Notes under the pieces: model-generated
Databases searched by the model: none
Seen by the model: the letters and a program-made list of their open reading frames with translations, nothing else
What the model was told of the DNA's origin: nothing
DNA from: Roseobacter sp.
GTDB taxonomy: Bacteria > Pseudomonadota > Alphaproteobacteria > Rhodobacterales > Rhodobacteraceae
DNA length: 13,471 bases
Direction of reading: 5' to 3'
Assembly (NCBI GenBank): GCA_024636425.1
Contig: JAGXHB010000286.1
Span: 1 to 13,471 of the forward strand
Translations under genes and position numbers: made by a program
Shown: positions 1 to 8,172 of the stretch, in pieces
How the letters are laid out: every line of letters begins with the position of its first letter
Numbering within the stretch: position 1 is the stretch's first letter

Positions 1-1946
1 GGGTTCAGCCCCCAGATCAGCGTTGCGTAATCCGTTGCGACGAACCCCAAGGGATCAAGACCCAGACTTTCCATCCGTTTGGTCAGCAGCAGGCCGAGCG
101 TCTGTTGGCCGTTGCGCCCGGCAAACCCGTAGATGACGGTCTGCGCGCGCCCGTCATGGGGGAAGCTTTCGACCAACAGGCGGCCCGGTTGGGGCAGCTG
201 GCTGACCTTGCGCTGAAGCTCCAGCAATTCCGAGGTATGAGACGGCAACTCGGGCCAGCTTTCTTGCGTGAACATCTGCTGAACCCGGTCAGAAAGCTGG
301 GTCGATGTGGCGAATTTGGTGCCCATGAAAGATGCGATGCGCGGTTTTTTGGCACTGTCGCGGCTGACCTCGACAGTCATCTCGCGCAGGCCTTCGTATT
401 TGACGACCTGCCCCCCGATCAGAAATGTATCTCCTGCCGTGAGCGTGACCGCGAAACCCTCTTCGATCTCGCCCAAGGGTTTGCCGCCACGGTTGCGCTT
501 CATGCGCACTTTGAGGGTATCGGTGTCCTGAATGGTGCCGATGTTCATGCGGATGCGCTGACTGCTGCGCGGGTCACGCAGCTGCCACGTGCCACCCGAG
601 AACAGAAGCCGCTGCCAGCGGTCATAGGCGCGCAACGCATAGCCGCCTGTCGCACAGAAATCGAGGCAGGCGTCAAAGGCGGCACGCGTCAGATCGGAAT
701 AGGCACCGGCGGTAATGACCTCGGCATAGAGCGTATCCGGGTCGAACGGGCCTGCGCAGGCGGTGATCAGGATATGCTGGCAGAGAACATCACGTGGGCC
801 GGGACCGCGCGGATCACCGTCAAGATCGCCTGCCAGCACCGCTTCGAGGGCTGCGACACATTCCACGACTTCGAACCGGTTCGCCGGAACCAGCAAGGCC
901 TTGGACGGCGCGTTATAGCGGTGATTGGCCCGCCCGATCCGCTGCACGAGACGTTTGACGTTCTTTGGCGCACCAATCTGGATGACCAGATCCACATCGC
1001 CCCAGTCGATTCCCAGATCAAGGCTGCCGGTACAGACGATCGCGCGCAGATCCCCTCGCACCATCGCCGCTTCGACCCGTTCACGCTGGGTCCGGTCCAG
1101 CGACCCGTGGTGGATTCCGATGGGCAGGCTGTCGTCATTGGCGAGCCACAGGTTGTGAAAGAAGATCTCGGCCTGGGCGCGGGTGTTGTGAAAGATCAAT
1201 GTCGTGTTGTGCTGGCGCACCTGTTCCAGCACTGCCGGAATGGCATAGGCCGCACCACCACCGGACCAGGGGGGGCTTTCGGTCGTGCGCAGCATCTGGA
1301 TGTCGGGGGGCGGACCGGGGTCGGCCATCAGGATCGGGCAGGGGTCGGGGTGGCGCGCCATGAAATGCGCGATGGCGCCGGGGTCTTCCACCGTGGCCGA
1401 GAGCCCGACGCGTTTGAGGCCGGGGCACAGGGTTTGCAGACGGGCGAGCGCCAGCATCAACTGGTCGCCCCGCTTGCTGTCGGCCAGTGCGTGGATCTCG
1501 TCGATCACTACCCGCTTGAGGCCTTTGAACATGCGCGGCGCGTCCTCATACGATGTCAGCAGGGCAAGGCTTTCCGGGGTGGTGAGCAGGATATGGGGCG
1601 GATCGGCCCGCTGGCGGCGCTTGCGGGTCTGGGATGTATCGCCGGTCCGGTCCTCGATCCGGATGGGAAGGTTCATTTCGGTGACGGGCGTCGTAAGGTT
1701 GCGTTTGATATCGGCCGCCAGCGCTTTGAGCGGCGAGATGTAGAGCGTGTGGAGCCCGTCATGACCGCCCGCCGCAAGATCAACCAGCGTGGGCAGGAAG
1801 CCCGACAGCGTCTTGCCGCCCCCGGTCGGCGCGATCAGCAGCAGGGCAGGTGCATCGGCGCGGTCCAGCATGTCTTGCTGGTGAGGGTGGACCTCCCAGC
1901 CTTTGGTGGCGAACCAGTCGGTGAATTTTGGGGGCAGTTCTCGCAT
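1..1946 (-). CDS. Ligase-associated Lhr-like DEXH-box helicase, C-terminus beyond window
   Basis: This is a superfamily 2 DNA helicase fragment, 648 codons long, open to the left edge and lacking its C-terminus. Motifs seen: a Q-like HPHQQDML at residues 20-27, Walker A APTGGGKT at 39-46, DEIH box at 149-152, SAT motif III at 183-185, HHGS at 279-282, TGSLDLGIDWG at 306-316 and motif VI QRIGRA at 335-340. After the two RecA-like domains the sequence continues into the winged-helix and C-terminal region of Lhr-type helicases. The best family match is the ligase-associated DEXH-box helicase, which usually sits beside an ATP-dependent DNA ligase, an MBL-fold exonuclease and the PdeM endonuclease in a DNA-damage cassette; those partners are not in view. 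The start at 1946 gives the usual N-terminus (LPPKFTDWF...), but no clear ribosome binding site precedes it. I read the protein by hand from the complement. The general helicase call is very secure; the ligase-associated subfamily is family knowledge. Confidence 0.93.
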   Translation of the reverse strand, partial: MRELPPKFTDWFATKGWEVHPHQQDMLDRADAPALLLIAPTGGGKTLSGFLPTLVDLAAGGHDGLHTLYISPLKALAADIKRNLTTPVTEMNLPIRIEDRTGDTSQTRKRRQRADPPHILLTTPESLALLTSYEDAPRMFKGLKRVVIDEIHALADSKRGDQLMLALARLQTLCPGLKRVGLSATVEDPGAIAHFMARHPDPCPILMADPGPPPDIQMLRTTESPPWSGGGAAYAIPAVLEQVRQHNTTLIFHNTRAQAEIFFHNLWLANDDSLPIGIHHGSLDRTQRERVEAAMVRGDLRAIVCTGSLDLGIDWGDVDLVIQIGAPKNVKRLVQRIGRANHRYNAPSKALLVPANRFEVVECVAALEAVLAGDLDGDPRGPGPRDVLCQHILITACAGPFDPDTLYAEVITAGAYSDLTRAAFDACLDFCATGGYALRAYDRWQRLLFSGGTWQLRDPRSSQRIRMNIGTIQDTDTLKVRMKRNRGGKPLGEIEEGFAVTLTAGDTFLIGGQVVKYEGLREMTVEVSRDSAKKPRIASFMGTKFATSTQLSDRVQQMFTQESWPELPSHTSELLELQRKVSQLPQPGRLLVESFPHDGRAQTVIYGFAGRNGQQTLGLLLTKRMESLGLDPLGFVATDYATLIWGLN

Positions 1947-1989
1947 GGCGTTTAGATAGCATGGCTCGTGCGTGGTGCCAGTGGGTGAA

Positions 1990-2045
1990 ATGGGGGCGGG
2001 CCCCCATACAAGTTATGCAATGGGGGCCAGCCCCCATACCCCCGG
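1990..2045. repeat. Tandem palindromic repeat, two identical 8-bp-stem hairpins
   Basis: Two copies of ATGGGGGC-NN-GCCCCCAT lie at 1990-2007 (centre GG) and 2020-2037 (centre CA), with a 30-bp period. The second is followed by TACCCCCGGAG (to about 2045), so the minus strand reads CTCCGGGGGTATGGGGGC. From memory, palindromes of this look recur between genes in Rhodobacterales genomes. It lies just after the dehydrogenase stop codon and before the helicase start, so it could end or attenuate transcription of the upstream operon, but there is no long T tract. Only the inverted-repeat structure is seen; its function is inferred. Confidence 0.75.
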
Positions 2046-2066
2046 AGTTTAACTGGCAAAATGAAG

Positions 2067-2861
2067 TCAGAGGCGGGGTTTGAGCGATTTGATCGTGGAT
2101 TGGACGCGCTTGGGCAGGGTCGTGTCGGCCCCATCGGGTGCTGCATCAAGCGCGCTGGCGATGTCTTTGACCAGAATGCCGATGGTATTGTCGGCGGCGT
2201 ATCCGTCGCGGGCAAATTCGATGTCATTGAAGCCGGAGGCAAGCCAGTTCTGCCCTGACGACGTATGGATCAGCTTGAGCAGACGGCGTTCGTCAAGCCC
2301 GGCCTGATCGGCCCAGTCGAGCACCAGACGCGTCATCGCCGTGTTGCTGGCGGCCAGCAGGTTGTTGAGCACCTTGGCCTGCATCCCGCTGCCGAAATCG
2401 CCCATATGGTGAAAGTGTTTTCCCATCGCGTTGAACAGGGGCTGGGCCGCGTCGATATCTGCATCGTCGCCGCCCAGCATGAAGCTGAGCCGCCGCTGCT
2501 CGGCTGCGATCTGAGCACCGGACATGGGCGCGTCGATCAGCGTGATATGCGACGGCACCCGGTCGCGCAGGCCCAGCACATAGCGCGGGCTGAGCGTGGA
2601 GCAGATCAGGATGCGGCGCAGGCTGGGGATCGCGGTAAAGTTCTGGTCGCCGAATAGGACGCTTTCGGTCTGGTCGATGTCGCGGACCACGGTGATCAGC
2701 GTGTGAAGCTCTTCGGAAAAGACGGCAATGTCGTCGGTGATGTGGGGCGCGTCCATTGGCAGAATGTCGTAGCCACGGGCGGGAAGGCCGGCGTCACGCA
2801 AGGCGGCAAGCATCGGGCGGCCCATCCGGCCACAGCCTGCAATCCCTGTCAGGCAGCGCAT
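2067..2861 (-). CDS. Beta-hydroxyacid dehydrogenase family NAD(P)-dependent oxidoreductase
   Basis: This 264-residue protein matches the 3-hydroxyisobutyrate/6-phosphogluconate dehydrogenase superfamily. It has an N-terminal dinucleotide-binding GCGRMG (residues 9-14) and the substrate-binding DAPMSG signature (110-115). The catalytic block GSGMQAKVLNN (157-167) has Lys163 as the expected catalytic lysine and Asn166/167 beside it, and a conserved LVKDIASAL (230-238) follows. It would oxidise a small beta-hydroxyacid, or reduce a semialdehyde, with NAD(P) in the cytoplasm; the substrate cannot be read from sequence. At 264 residues it is a little shorter than the usual 285-300, mostly in the N-terminal Rossmann half and at the C-terminus. 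Its start lies 4 bp after the stop of the AAA+ ATPase gene, which suggests co-transcription, but nothing ties it chemically to pili. The family is secure and the exact activity unknown. Confidence 0.88.
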   Translation of the reverse strand: MRCLTGIAGCGRMGRPMLAALRDAGLPARGYDILPMDAPHITDDIAVFSEELHTLITVVRDIDQTESVLFGDQNFTAIPSLRRILICSTLSPRYVLGLRDRVPSHITLIDAPMSGAQIAAEQRRLSFMLGGDDADIDAAQPLFNAMGKHFHHMGDFGSGMQAKVLNNLLAASNTAMTRLVLDWADQAGLDERRLLKLIHTSSGQNWLASGFNDIEFARDGYAADNTIGILVKDIASALDAAPDGADTTLPKRVQSTIKSLKPRL

Positions 2862-2865
2862 CGCA

Positions 2866-4173
2866 TCATTTCACAATCACCTCATCTTTGACGAACATGT
2901 TGGCCCAGGCCCTGTCGATCAGCTCGGGCGACATCTGGTAGGGGATGCCTTCGAAATCGCAAATTGCGATCATCTGGTCAATCAGGAAGATCGGCTGGTA
3001 GTTGGCAAATGTATTGTCAATCGTCGGGTATCTGTTCCTGAGCAGGTGGATCAGGGTCGCCTCGTCCAGCGGCATTTTCCGCTTTTTCGCGACCATGGCG
3101 AAGATTTTGAGGAAGTTCTTCTGGTTCGGCCCGTCGATCTTGATCTTGAAAAAGATCCGGCGCAGCGCGGCCTGATCGAAGATTTCATTCGGGTGGAAGT
3201 TGGTCGAGAAAATGACCAGCGTGTCGAAAGGAACTTCGAACTTTTCGCCCGACTGGAGGGAGAGGATGTCCTTCGATTCCTCGAGCGGCACGATCCAGCG
3301 GTTGACAATGCTTTGCGGGGATTCCTTCTGACGGCCAAGGTCGTCGACGATAAAGATACCACCGGTTGATTTCAGCTGCAGGGGGGCCTGATAGGTCCGC
3401 GCCGTGGGATTGTACACGAGATCCAGCATATCAAGCGACAGCTCGCCTCCGGTGATCACGGTAGGGCGTTCGCATTTCACATAGCGGCTGTCATAGCGGG
3501 TCACACGGCGCAGAGAGTTGGGATCCTGCACCTCGTCCTCGGCAGAGGAATGGACGATGGGGTCATAGACCGTGATGACCTGGCTTGCGTATTCGATGGC
3601 ACGTGGCACATAGATCTTGTCACCAAGCGCGTCGCGGATGCCGTTCGAGATGCTGGATTTGCCGTTGCCGGGAGGGCCGTACATCAGGATCGACCGGCCT
3701 GCAGACACGGCGGGCCCCAAGTTGCCGATCAGCGCTTCGGGCAGCACCAGGTGGCCCATGGCCGCTTCCAGCTGGGCGCGGGTGATCTGCATGTTACGTA
3801 CCGACTGGCGTTTGACCTGTTCGCGGTAGACCTCAAGCGGGACGGGCATCGCGCCGTAATATTCGGATTGCGCCAGGGCATCCAGCGCGCGGGCTTTGCC
3901 GAGATCTGTAAGCTGATAGCCCATCTCGGTGCCGTTGTTTGCGTTCAACGTGCCGGTCGCCTCGAGCAGGCGCTGTTCGCGGGCAAGATCAATCAGTTCC
4001 TGGGTGACTTGAAGGGGCAGGCAGATCGCCTTGGCCACTTCGCTGACCATGGAGACGTTCTTGCGGTACATCGTCTTGATCGTGATGTCGCGCATCATGA
4101 CCACCGGCAGCTTCATCTCTTCGATGGTGCGGGGCGGCGGCGGTGCCATCACGGCAGAGGGTTGCATATTCAT
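2866..4173 (-). CDS. AAA+ ATPase with N-terminal winged-helix-like domain, linked to tad locus
   Basis: This 435-residue cytoplasmic protein has no signal peptide or membrane segment. Residues 30-105 look like a winged-helix domain (a helical stretch ending in GYQLTDLGKARALDAL). The AAA+ core follows: Walker A GPPGNGKS at 166-173, Walker B IFIVDD at 273-278, sensor 1 asparagine in VIFSTN at 320-325 and an arginine-finger candidate in ALRRIFF at 336-342. A lid-like helical C-terminus ends in EVIVK. It is not a PilT/CpaF-type ATPase and not a ParA/MinD. I do not know a demonstrated function. It is the first gene past cpaA, 66 bp away on the same strand, so a role as a pilus-associated remodelling ATPase or regulator is inference from position. 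The ATG at 4173 has only a weak ribosome binding site (AAGGG about 10 nt upstream), and Met3 or Met9 are possible alternatives. Confidence 0.88.
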   Translation of the reverse strand: MNMQPSAVMAPPPPRTIEEMKLPVVMMRDITIKTMYRKNVSMVSEVAKAICLPLQVTQELIDLAREQRLLEATGTLNANNGTEMGYQLTDLGKARALDALAQSEYYGAMPVPLEVYREQVKRQSVRNMQITRAQLEAAMGHLVLPEALIGNLGPAVSAGRSILMYGPPGNGKSSISNGIRDALGDKIYVPRAIEYASQVITVYDPIVHSSAEDEVQDPNSLRRVTRYDSRYVKCERPTVITGGELSLDMLDLVYNPTARTYQAPLQLKSTGGIFIVDDLGRQKESPQSIVNRWIVPLEESKDILSLQSGEKFEVPFDTLVIFSTNFHPNEIFDQAALRRIFFKIKIDGPNQKNFLKIFAMVAKKRKMPLDEATLIHLLRNRYPTIDNTFANYQPIFLIDQMIAICDFEGIPYQMSPELIDRAWANMFVKDEVIVK

Positions 4174-4239
4174 GAAAGGGGCCCTTGGATCGGATGCAAT
4201 CGGTTCAGAGCCCAGCCTAAGGACTGAATATGGCGTAAT

Positions 4240-4734
4240 TCAGGCCCCGAAAAGCACGCCAAGGATCAAATAGAACCCAAGTGCCGCGCCGAGTGCGAGC
4301 CCCATCGGGAATTTCTTGCCCTGATCCCAGCTGGTCCAATGCGGGGTAAGCCTGCGGACGCGGGTGTGTTTGGCGACCCGGTGGGTCAGCGCGGCCGCCA
4401 GCAGCGTGGCCATGAAAAGTGCCATGGCAAGCCTGAGATCCCCTAAAGCGACGAAAGGCGTCGCTGCCGCAATGAACTTGGCGTCGCCCGCCCCCATCAA
4501 GCCTGCTGCGTTCATCACGATGCCCACCAGCAGGGCGATCACCATCGCCAGAAGATGCCAAAGATAGGTCTCGAACGGGAGTGCAATCGGGCCGATCACC
4601 ACGAACACGGCGGCAAGGGCGATCACCGTGGGATTGGTGATCCGCATCGACGCCATATCGGTATAAGCCGTGTAAAGGCACAGCGGCAGCACAAACGGTA
4701 GAAACCAGGCGGCGGCATAGACTGTGATCGACAC
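4240..4734 (-). CDS. cpaA: Prepilin peptidase CpaA/TadV (A24 aspartic protease)
   Basis: This 164-residue polytopic inner-membrane protein matches the short A24 prepilin peptidases of Tad systems, which lack the N-terminal methylase domain of PilD. The two catalytic aspartates are visible: Asp26 in YTAYTDMASMRITN and Asp84 in the family signature GAGDAKF (81-87). Hydrophobic segments occur at about 6-24, 36-52, 58-78, 98-117 and 145-163. In the family it cleaves the leader of Flp prepilin and the TadE/TadF pseudopilins at the cytoplasmic face of the membrane. It starts 6 bp after the stop of the larger TPR lipoprotein gene, so it is co-transcribed with the pilus genes. Its substrate pilin is not in the window. 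Length and motifs are normal. Confidence 0.94.
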   Translation of the reverse strand: MSITVYAAAWFLPFVLPLCLYTAYTDMASMRITNPTVIALAAVFVVIGPIALPFETYLWHLLAMVIALLVGIVMNAAGLMGAGDAKFIAAATPFVALGDLRLAMALFMATLLAAALTHRVAKHTRVRRLTPHWTSWDQGKKFPMGLALGAALGFYLILGVLFGA

Positions 4735-4740
4735 CTGCCG

Positions 4741-5595
4741 CTAGCCTGCGTCTTCAAGTGCGCGCAAGGAGCGCACGGCAGCTTCGAAATGCTGCGGATG
4801 GGTGCTGATCGCGTCGCGCAGCAGCCCCTTGCCGGTTTCGACGTCGCCCTGCTTGATCGCGGAAAGTGCAAGCGTATGCAAAAGCTGGGCGCGTTCGGTC
4901 TGATCCATTTCGATGGGGGGCAGCGTATAGTCGCGCTGCGCGCCGCGTGCGAGGATCAGGTTGTTCTTGGCGGTGAACAGCGACGGATCGTGCTGGATCG
5001 ATTCCATGAACAGACGCTCGGCCGCCCTGTAGTCCCCGCGGGTCAGTTTGGAATAACCCCAGTTGTTCATCACAGATCCGGGTTTGGTGGTCAGTCCGAT
5101 GGCGGTTTCGTAGAAGCTGTCCGCCTTTGCCCATTCCTGCTTGCTGTCGGCGACCACGGCCTCGAGACGGTAGCGGTTAAACGTTTCGTGGGTTGGGGGC
5201 ACTGCATCAAGCGTCGCTTCAGCCTTGGCCCAGTCACCCGAACGGATCAGCGCATCGGCATATTCAATGCTGTCGTCAGGCGTTGCGTCTTTCATGCTGA
5301 CGACTTTTTCCCAGACATCGGCGGCCTCGCGGTTGCGCTTGGCGCGGATCAACGACTGCCCCAGTCCCCGTTGCAGATCAATGCGATCGGGTTTTTCGGC
5401 GGCGGTTCGGGCGAAATAGCCTACGGCCTCGTTGGGGTCGGCGACGGTCAGCATGACATCGTTCAGGTTGCTTTCATCGACGACGTTAACGTCCTGAAAA
5501 GCGCGCGAAACGGTGTTTTCGCCTGATTTTTCACCGCAACCTGCAACAGCGATGACGCCTGCACTGCAGACGGCCAAAAGAATAGGGTGGCGCAT
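4741..5595 (-). CDS. TPR-repeat lipoprotein of the tad locus (TadD-like)
   Basis: This 284-residue protein begins with a lipoprotein signal: a hydrophobic stretch and a VAGC lipobox with Cys20 as the predicted lipidated residue. The remainder is helical tetratricopeptide repeat, with recognisable units at about 54-87, 88-121, 122-152, 154-187, 188-220 and 236-270. TPR lipoproteins of Tad loci (TadD) are thought to help secretin localisation or assembly in the periplasm; whether this or the upstream TPR gene is the true TadD counterpart is not decided by sequence. A ribosome binding site AAAGGAC lies about 6 nt before the ATG. It follows the smaller TPR gene after 29 bp and precedes cpaA by 6 bp. 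Family-level call is firm, exact role inferred. Confidence 0.88.
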   Translation of the reverse strand: MRHPILLAVCSAGVIAVAGCGEKSGENTVSRAFQDVNVVDESNLNDVMLTVADPNEAVGYFARTAAEKPDRIDLQRGLGQSLIRAKRNREAADVWEKVVSMKDATPDDSIEYADALIRSGDWAKAEATLDAVPPTHETFNRYRLEAVVADSKQEWAKADSFYETAIGLTTKPGSVMNNWGYSKLTRGDYRAAERLFMESIQHDPSLFTAKNNLILARGAQRDYTLPPIEMDQTERAQLLHTLALSAIKQGDVETGKGLLRDAISTHPQHFEAAVRSLRALEDAG

Positions 5596-5624
5596 TTTTG
5601 CGTCCTTTTACTGCTCTGCCTCTG

Positions 5625-6221
5625 TCATGGTGCTGACCGGATGACGTAGTCGCCAGCGCCGCGCCGCACCAATTTATAATTGTCTTCTTGGTCTTGAACC
5701 GTAACAGAATTTTCCGATTTTGCGAGTGCTAAGCGAAGATTGTCGCGGATTGCGTCACTTTCGCCATTATCGAGCGCGTAAGCCTTGCGAAAGGTCAGTC
5801 GCGCTTCGGCAATCTTGCCGCTTTCCATCAGCACAACGCCAAGGTTGTTCCAGACTTCGGGTTGGTTTTCGTTGTCCTTGACGGCGCTGCGCAAAAGCTG
5901 CTCGGCTTGCCCCAGACGGCCCAATCCCAGATTGGCGCTGCCCAGTCCCGACAGGATTTCGGCGTCCAGTCCTGTGGCAAGGGCGGCGCGGTTGAAGGCG
6001 CGGATTGCCAGCTCGAATTCGCCGGCCTGCATCAGGCGGTGCGCCACTTGGATGCCGTCCTGGGCATCTTTCGACGTGTCGATGCCGGGCGCGAAGGGGC
6101 CGGTCGCGGTGCGCGAAACCCCGAACAATGATTGGCCGCCTGATGAACAGGCGGCCAATCCGGCAAGTGAGATCATGCAAAGTACAAGCGAAAGCGGCCT
6201 GTACCTTCTTGATGTGATCAT
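5625..6221 (-). CDS. tadD: TPR-repeat lipoprotein, TadD
   Basis: This 198-residue predicted lipoprotein has a basic start (MITSRRYRP), a hydrophobic core and a LAAC lipobox with Cys25. Three TPR units lie at about 53-85, 86-118 and 120-153, the last with the typical NNLGVVLMESGKIAEA pattern. The C-terminal 45 residues are charged and not TPR-like. Its ATG overlaps the TGA of tadC (ATGA, 6218-6221), so it is translationally coupled to tadC; position directly after tadC matches tadD in classical tad operons. TadD-type lipoproteins are thought to act as pilotin or assembly factors for the secretin in the periplasm. The TPR lipoprotein call is secure; the tadD symbol rests on position and architecture. 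Confidence 0.87.
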   Translation of the reverse strand: MITSRRYRPLSLVLCMISLAGLAACSSGGQSLFGVSRTATGPFAPGIDTSKDAQDGIQVAHRLMQAGEFELAIRAFNRAALATGLDAEILSGLGSANLGLGRLGQAEQLLRSAVKDNENQPEVWNNLGVVLMESGKIAEARLTFRKAYALDNGESDAIRDNLRLALAKSENSVTVQDQEDNYKLVRRGAGDYVIRSAP

Positions 6222-7186
6222 TGGGGGCCTGCTTCTCCTAGCTTGGTGATGCCCATGACCGACGGTGCGACCAGAATGATGAGCAGGGGTGGAACTGTCA
6301 GCATCATAGTGGCGAGGGTCATCTTGGTTGGCAACTTGTTTGCGGCCTCTTCCGCGCGCATCACGCGTTTATCCCGCATTTCAGCGGCATAGACCCGAAG
6401 TGCATCGGCGATCGACGTCCCGAAAGCAGCGGATTGCACCAGAACCGTGACAAAGGATGACACATCCTGCACCCCGCATCGCTCGCCCATGTCGTTCAGG
6501 ACGCCGACCTTGTCCTTGCCCGCTTTCATTTCGTAGGCGACGACCTCGAACTCTTCGGCCAGCGCAGGATAGGACGCGCGCAATTCACGGGCGACACGCA
6601 CGATACACTGATCCATGGACTGGCCCGCTTCGACGCAGACCAGCATCATGTCCAGCGCATCTGGAAAGCCGCGGGTGATCTCTTCCTTGCGGGCTTCGAC
6701 CCGGCGGGTGACCCAGTATTTGGGCAGGTAGTAGCCGATCCCGCCGGGGCCGACCGTGTACATCATCATCTTTTGCGTGCTGAGCCCTTCGCCCCCGCCC
6801 AGGAAATTGACGTAAACGACACCGATCACCAAGCCCGCGATGCCAAGAGCCATCTGCGCAAAGTGGAAAAACCGCACGGCATCGCGCGAAGAATAGCCGG
6901 CCTGACGCAGCATCAGTTGTTTGGCGCTCAGCTCCTCCACGTTCTCGGGTTCAAGGAACTTTGCAAACTTTTGCAGCTGTTCGTTGTGGTCAGACTGCCG
7001 AAGGCGCTGCTGGTTGGGGCGGGTCTCGGCCTCCGTCTGGCTGCGCTTGAGCTTGGTCAGCGGGTCTTCGGGCTGGCGCATGATCATGATGATGGTGCTG
7101 CCCACCATCATCAGGCCCATGACACCCAACAGCACAATCCAACCGAGCGGGCCAAGGATCTGGTTGATCTGATCGAAAATAGCCAT
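6218..7186 (-). CDS. tadC: Tad pilus inner-membrane platform protein TadC
   Basis: This 322-residue protein has a T2SSF (GspF-type) domain. An N-terminal membrane segment lies at about 12-36, further segments at 108-130 and 139-156, the T2SSF cytoplasmic loop from 172 (FPDALDMMLVCVEAGQSMDQ) to about 285, and a C-terminal membrane hairpin region at 288-312. A charged, Gln/Arg-rich linker spans about 37-78. TadB and TadC form the inner-membrane platform that couples CpaF to pilin assembly. The TadC assignment rests on order (second of the two platform genes) and on the VEAGQS signature. It lies 12 bp downstream of tadB with an AAGGGG ribosome binding site, and its stop overlaps the next start. 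Nothing looks damaged. Confidence 0.94.
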   Translation of the reverse strand: MAIFDQINQILGPLGWIVLLGVMGLMMVGSTIIMIMRQPEDPLTKLKRSQTEAETRPNQQRLRQSDHNEQLQKFAKFLEPENVEELSAKQLMLRQAGYSSRDAVRFFHFAQMALGIAGLVIGVVYVNFLGGGEGLSTQKMMMYTVGPGGIGYYLPKYWVTRRVEARKEEITRGFPDALDMMLVCVEAGQSMDQCIVRVARELRASYPALAEEFEVVAYEMKAGKDKVGVLNDMGERCGVQDVSSFVTVLVQSAAFGTSIADALRVYAAEMRDKRVMRAEEAANKLPTKMTLATMMLTVPPLLIILVAPSVMGITKLGEAGPQ

Positions 7187-7198
7187 GTGGATTACCCC

Positions 7199-8161
7199 TT
7201 ATACCTTGATGTCGGTCAGCTTGCGCATGACGATCAGGTTGGCAGACAAAAACAGACCAACGGCAATACAGCCCGGAACGAACAGGTGATGCGTCATGAC
7301 TTCGTCATAATAATGCGGATCGCCCAGCTTGATCACGATCAGAGCCACAATGGGAAAGGCCGAGAGAAACTTGCCGGACCATTTCGCCTCGGCGGTGATG
7401 GCGCGGACGCGGCGGAACAGACGGAAACGCGCACGGATCACCTTGGCCAGACCAGCAAGGATTTCGGCAAGGTTGCCGCCCGACTGCTGCTGGATCGTGA
7501 CGGCCACCGCCAGAAAGCGGAGATCCTGCATATCAAGACGCTCTGCCATATCCTTGAGCGCCTCGCCGATGTCGCGCCCATAGGCGGATTCGTCCGCAAT
7601 GACCCCGAATTCCGAGGCCAGCGGATCCTGAATTTCCTTCGACACGATGGAAATGGCGTTGACAAAAGGATGCCCGACCCTGAGCGATCGGACCATAAGC
7701 TCGACCGCGTCAGGCAGTTGTTCCTCGATCATGCCCATGCGCTTTTTCGCCTTGGCCGAGATCCAGAAATAGACCGCGCCCACGCCGATCCCGATCGAGA
7801 TGATCAACCGGATGGCAGGCTCGGTGCTCGTCCCGATCGTCAGCCCCATGAACGCCACCACCGACAGGCCGCCCATCAGCATGATCAACTGCTTGGGGCT
7901 GAACGCGATGGCGGCTTTCTGGGCCTTCTCAGCCAGAAGCGAATAGATCGGGATGGATTTGTTGTCCATGTGCTGCTGCATTTCCTTGCGCAGCTTGTCC
8001 AACACCTCTTCGCGACGGGTGCCTTTCTCCAGCATCTCAAGCCGGCGGTTGACGCGGCTGTTGAGGCTGATGGATTTGCCGAAGGCGACCAGATACAGAC
8101 CTTCGACCAGCACCAGAACACCGATGAAGATCAGACCGTAGATGATGGGTTCAACGCTCAT
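7199..8161 (-). CDS. tadB: Tad pilus inner-membrane platform protein TadB
   Basis: This 320-residue inner-membrane protein carries a T2SSF domain. Predicted membrane segments lie at about 6-27, 91-110, 115-134, 262-279 and 293-312. The cytoplasmic T2SSF core runs from LPDAVELMVRSLRVGHPF (149-166) through QQQSGGNLAEIL (224-235), the latter a well-known GspF-family signature. With TadC it makes the platform that receives energy from CpaF and inserts pilin subunits into the growing Flp pilus. It starts 11 bp after the cpaF stop with an AAGGAAT ribosome binding site, so the two are co-transcribed. Length fits the family. Confidence 0.95.
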   Translation of the reverse strand: MSVEPIIYGLIFIGVLVLVEGLYLVAFGKSISLNSRVNRRLEMLEKGTRREEVLDKLRKEMQQHMDNKSIPIYSLLAEKAQKAAIAFSPKQLIMLMGGLSVVAFMGLTIGTSTEPAIRLIISIGIGVGAVYFWISAKAKKRMGMIEEQLPDAVELMVRSLRVGHPFVNAISIVSKEIQDPLASEFGVIADESAYGRDIGEALKDMAERLDMQDLRFLAVAVTIQQQSGGNLAEILAGLAKVIRARFRLFRRVRAITAEAKWSGKFLSAFPIVALIVIKLGDPHYYDEVMTHHLFVPGCIAVGLFLSANLIVMRKLTDIKV

Positions 8162-8172
8162 GTCGGTATTCC

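Noticed and set aside
105..1955. 616-residue open frame on the plus strand
   Set aside because: It is the antisense shadow of the helicase, which has complete SF2 motifs on the minus strand. The plus-strand translation shows no domain, and long antisense frames are common in G+C-rich genes.
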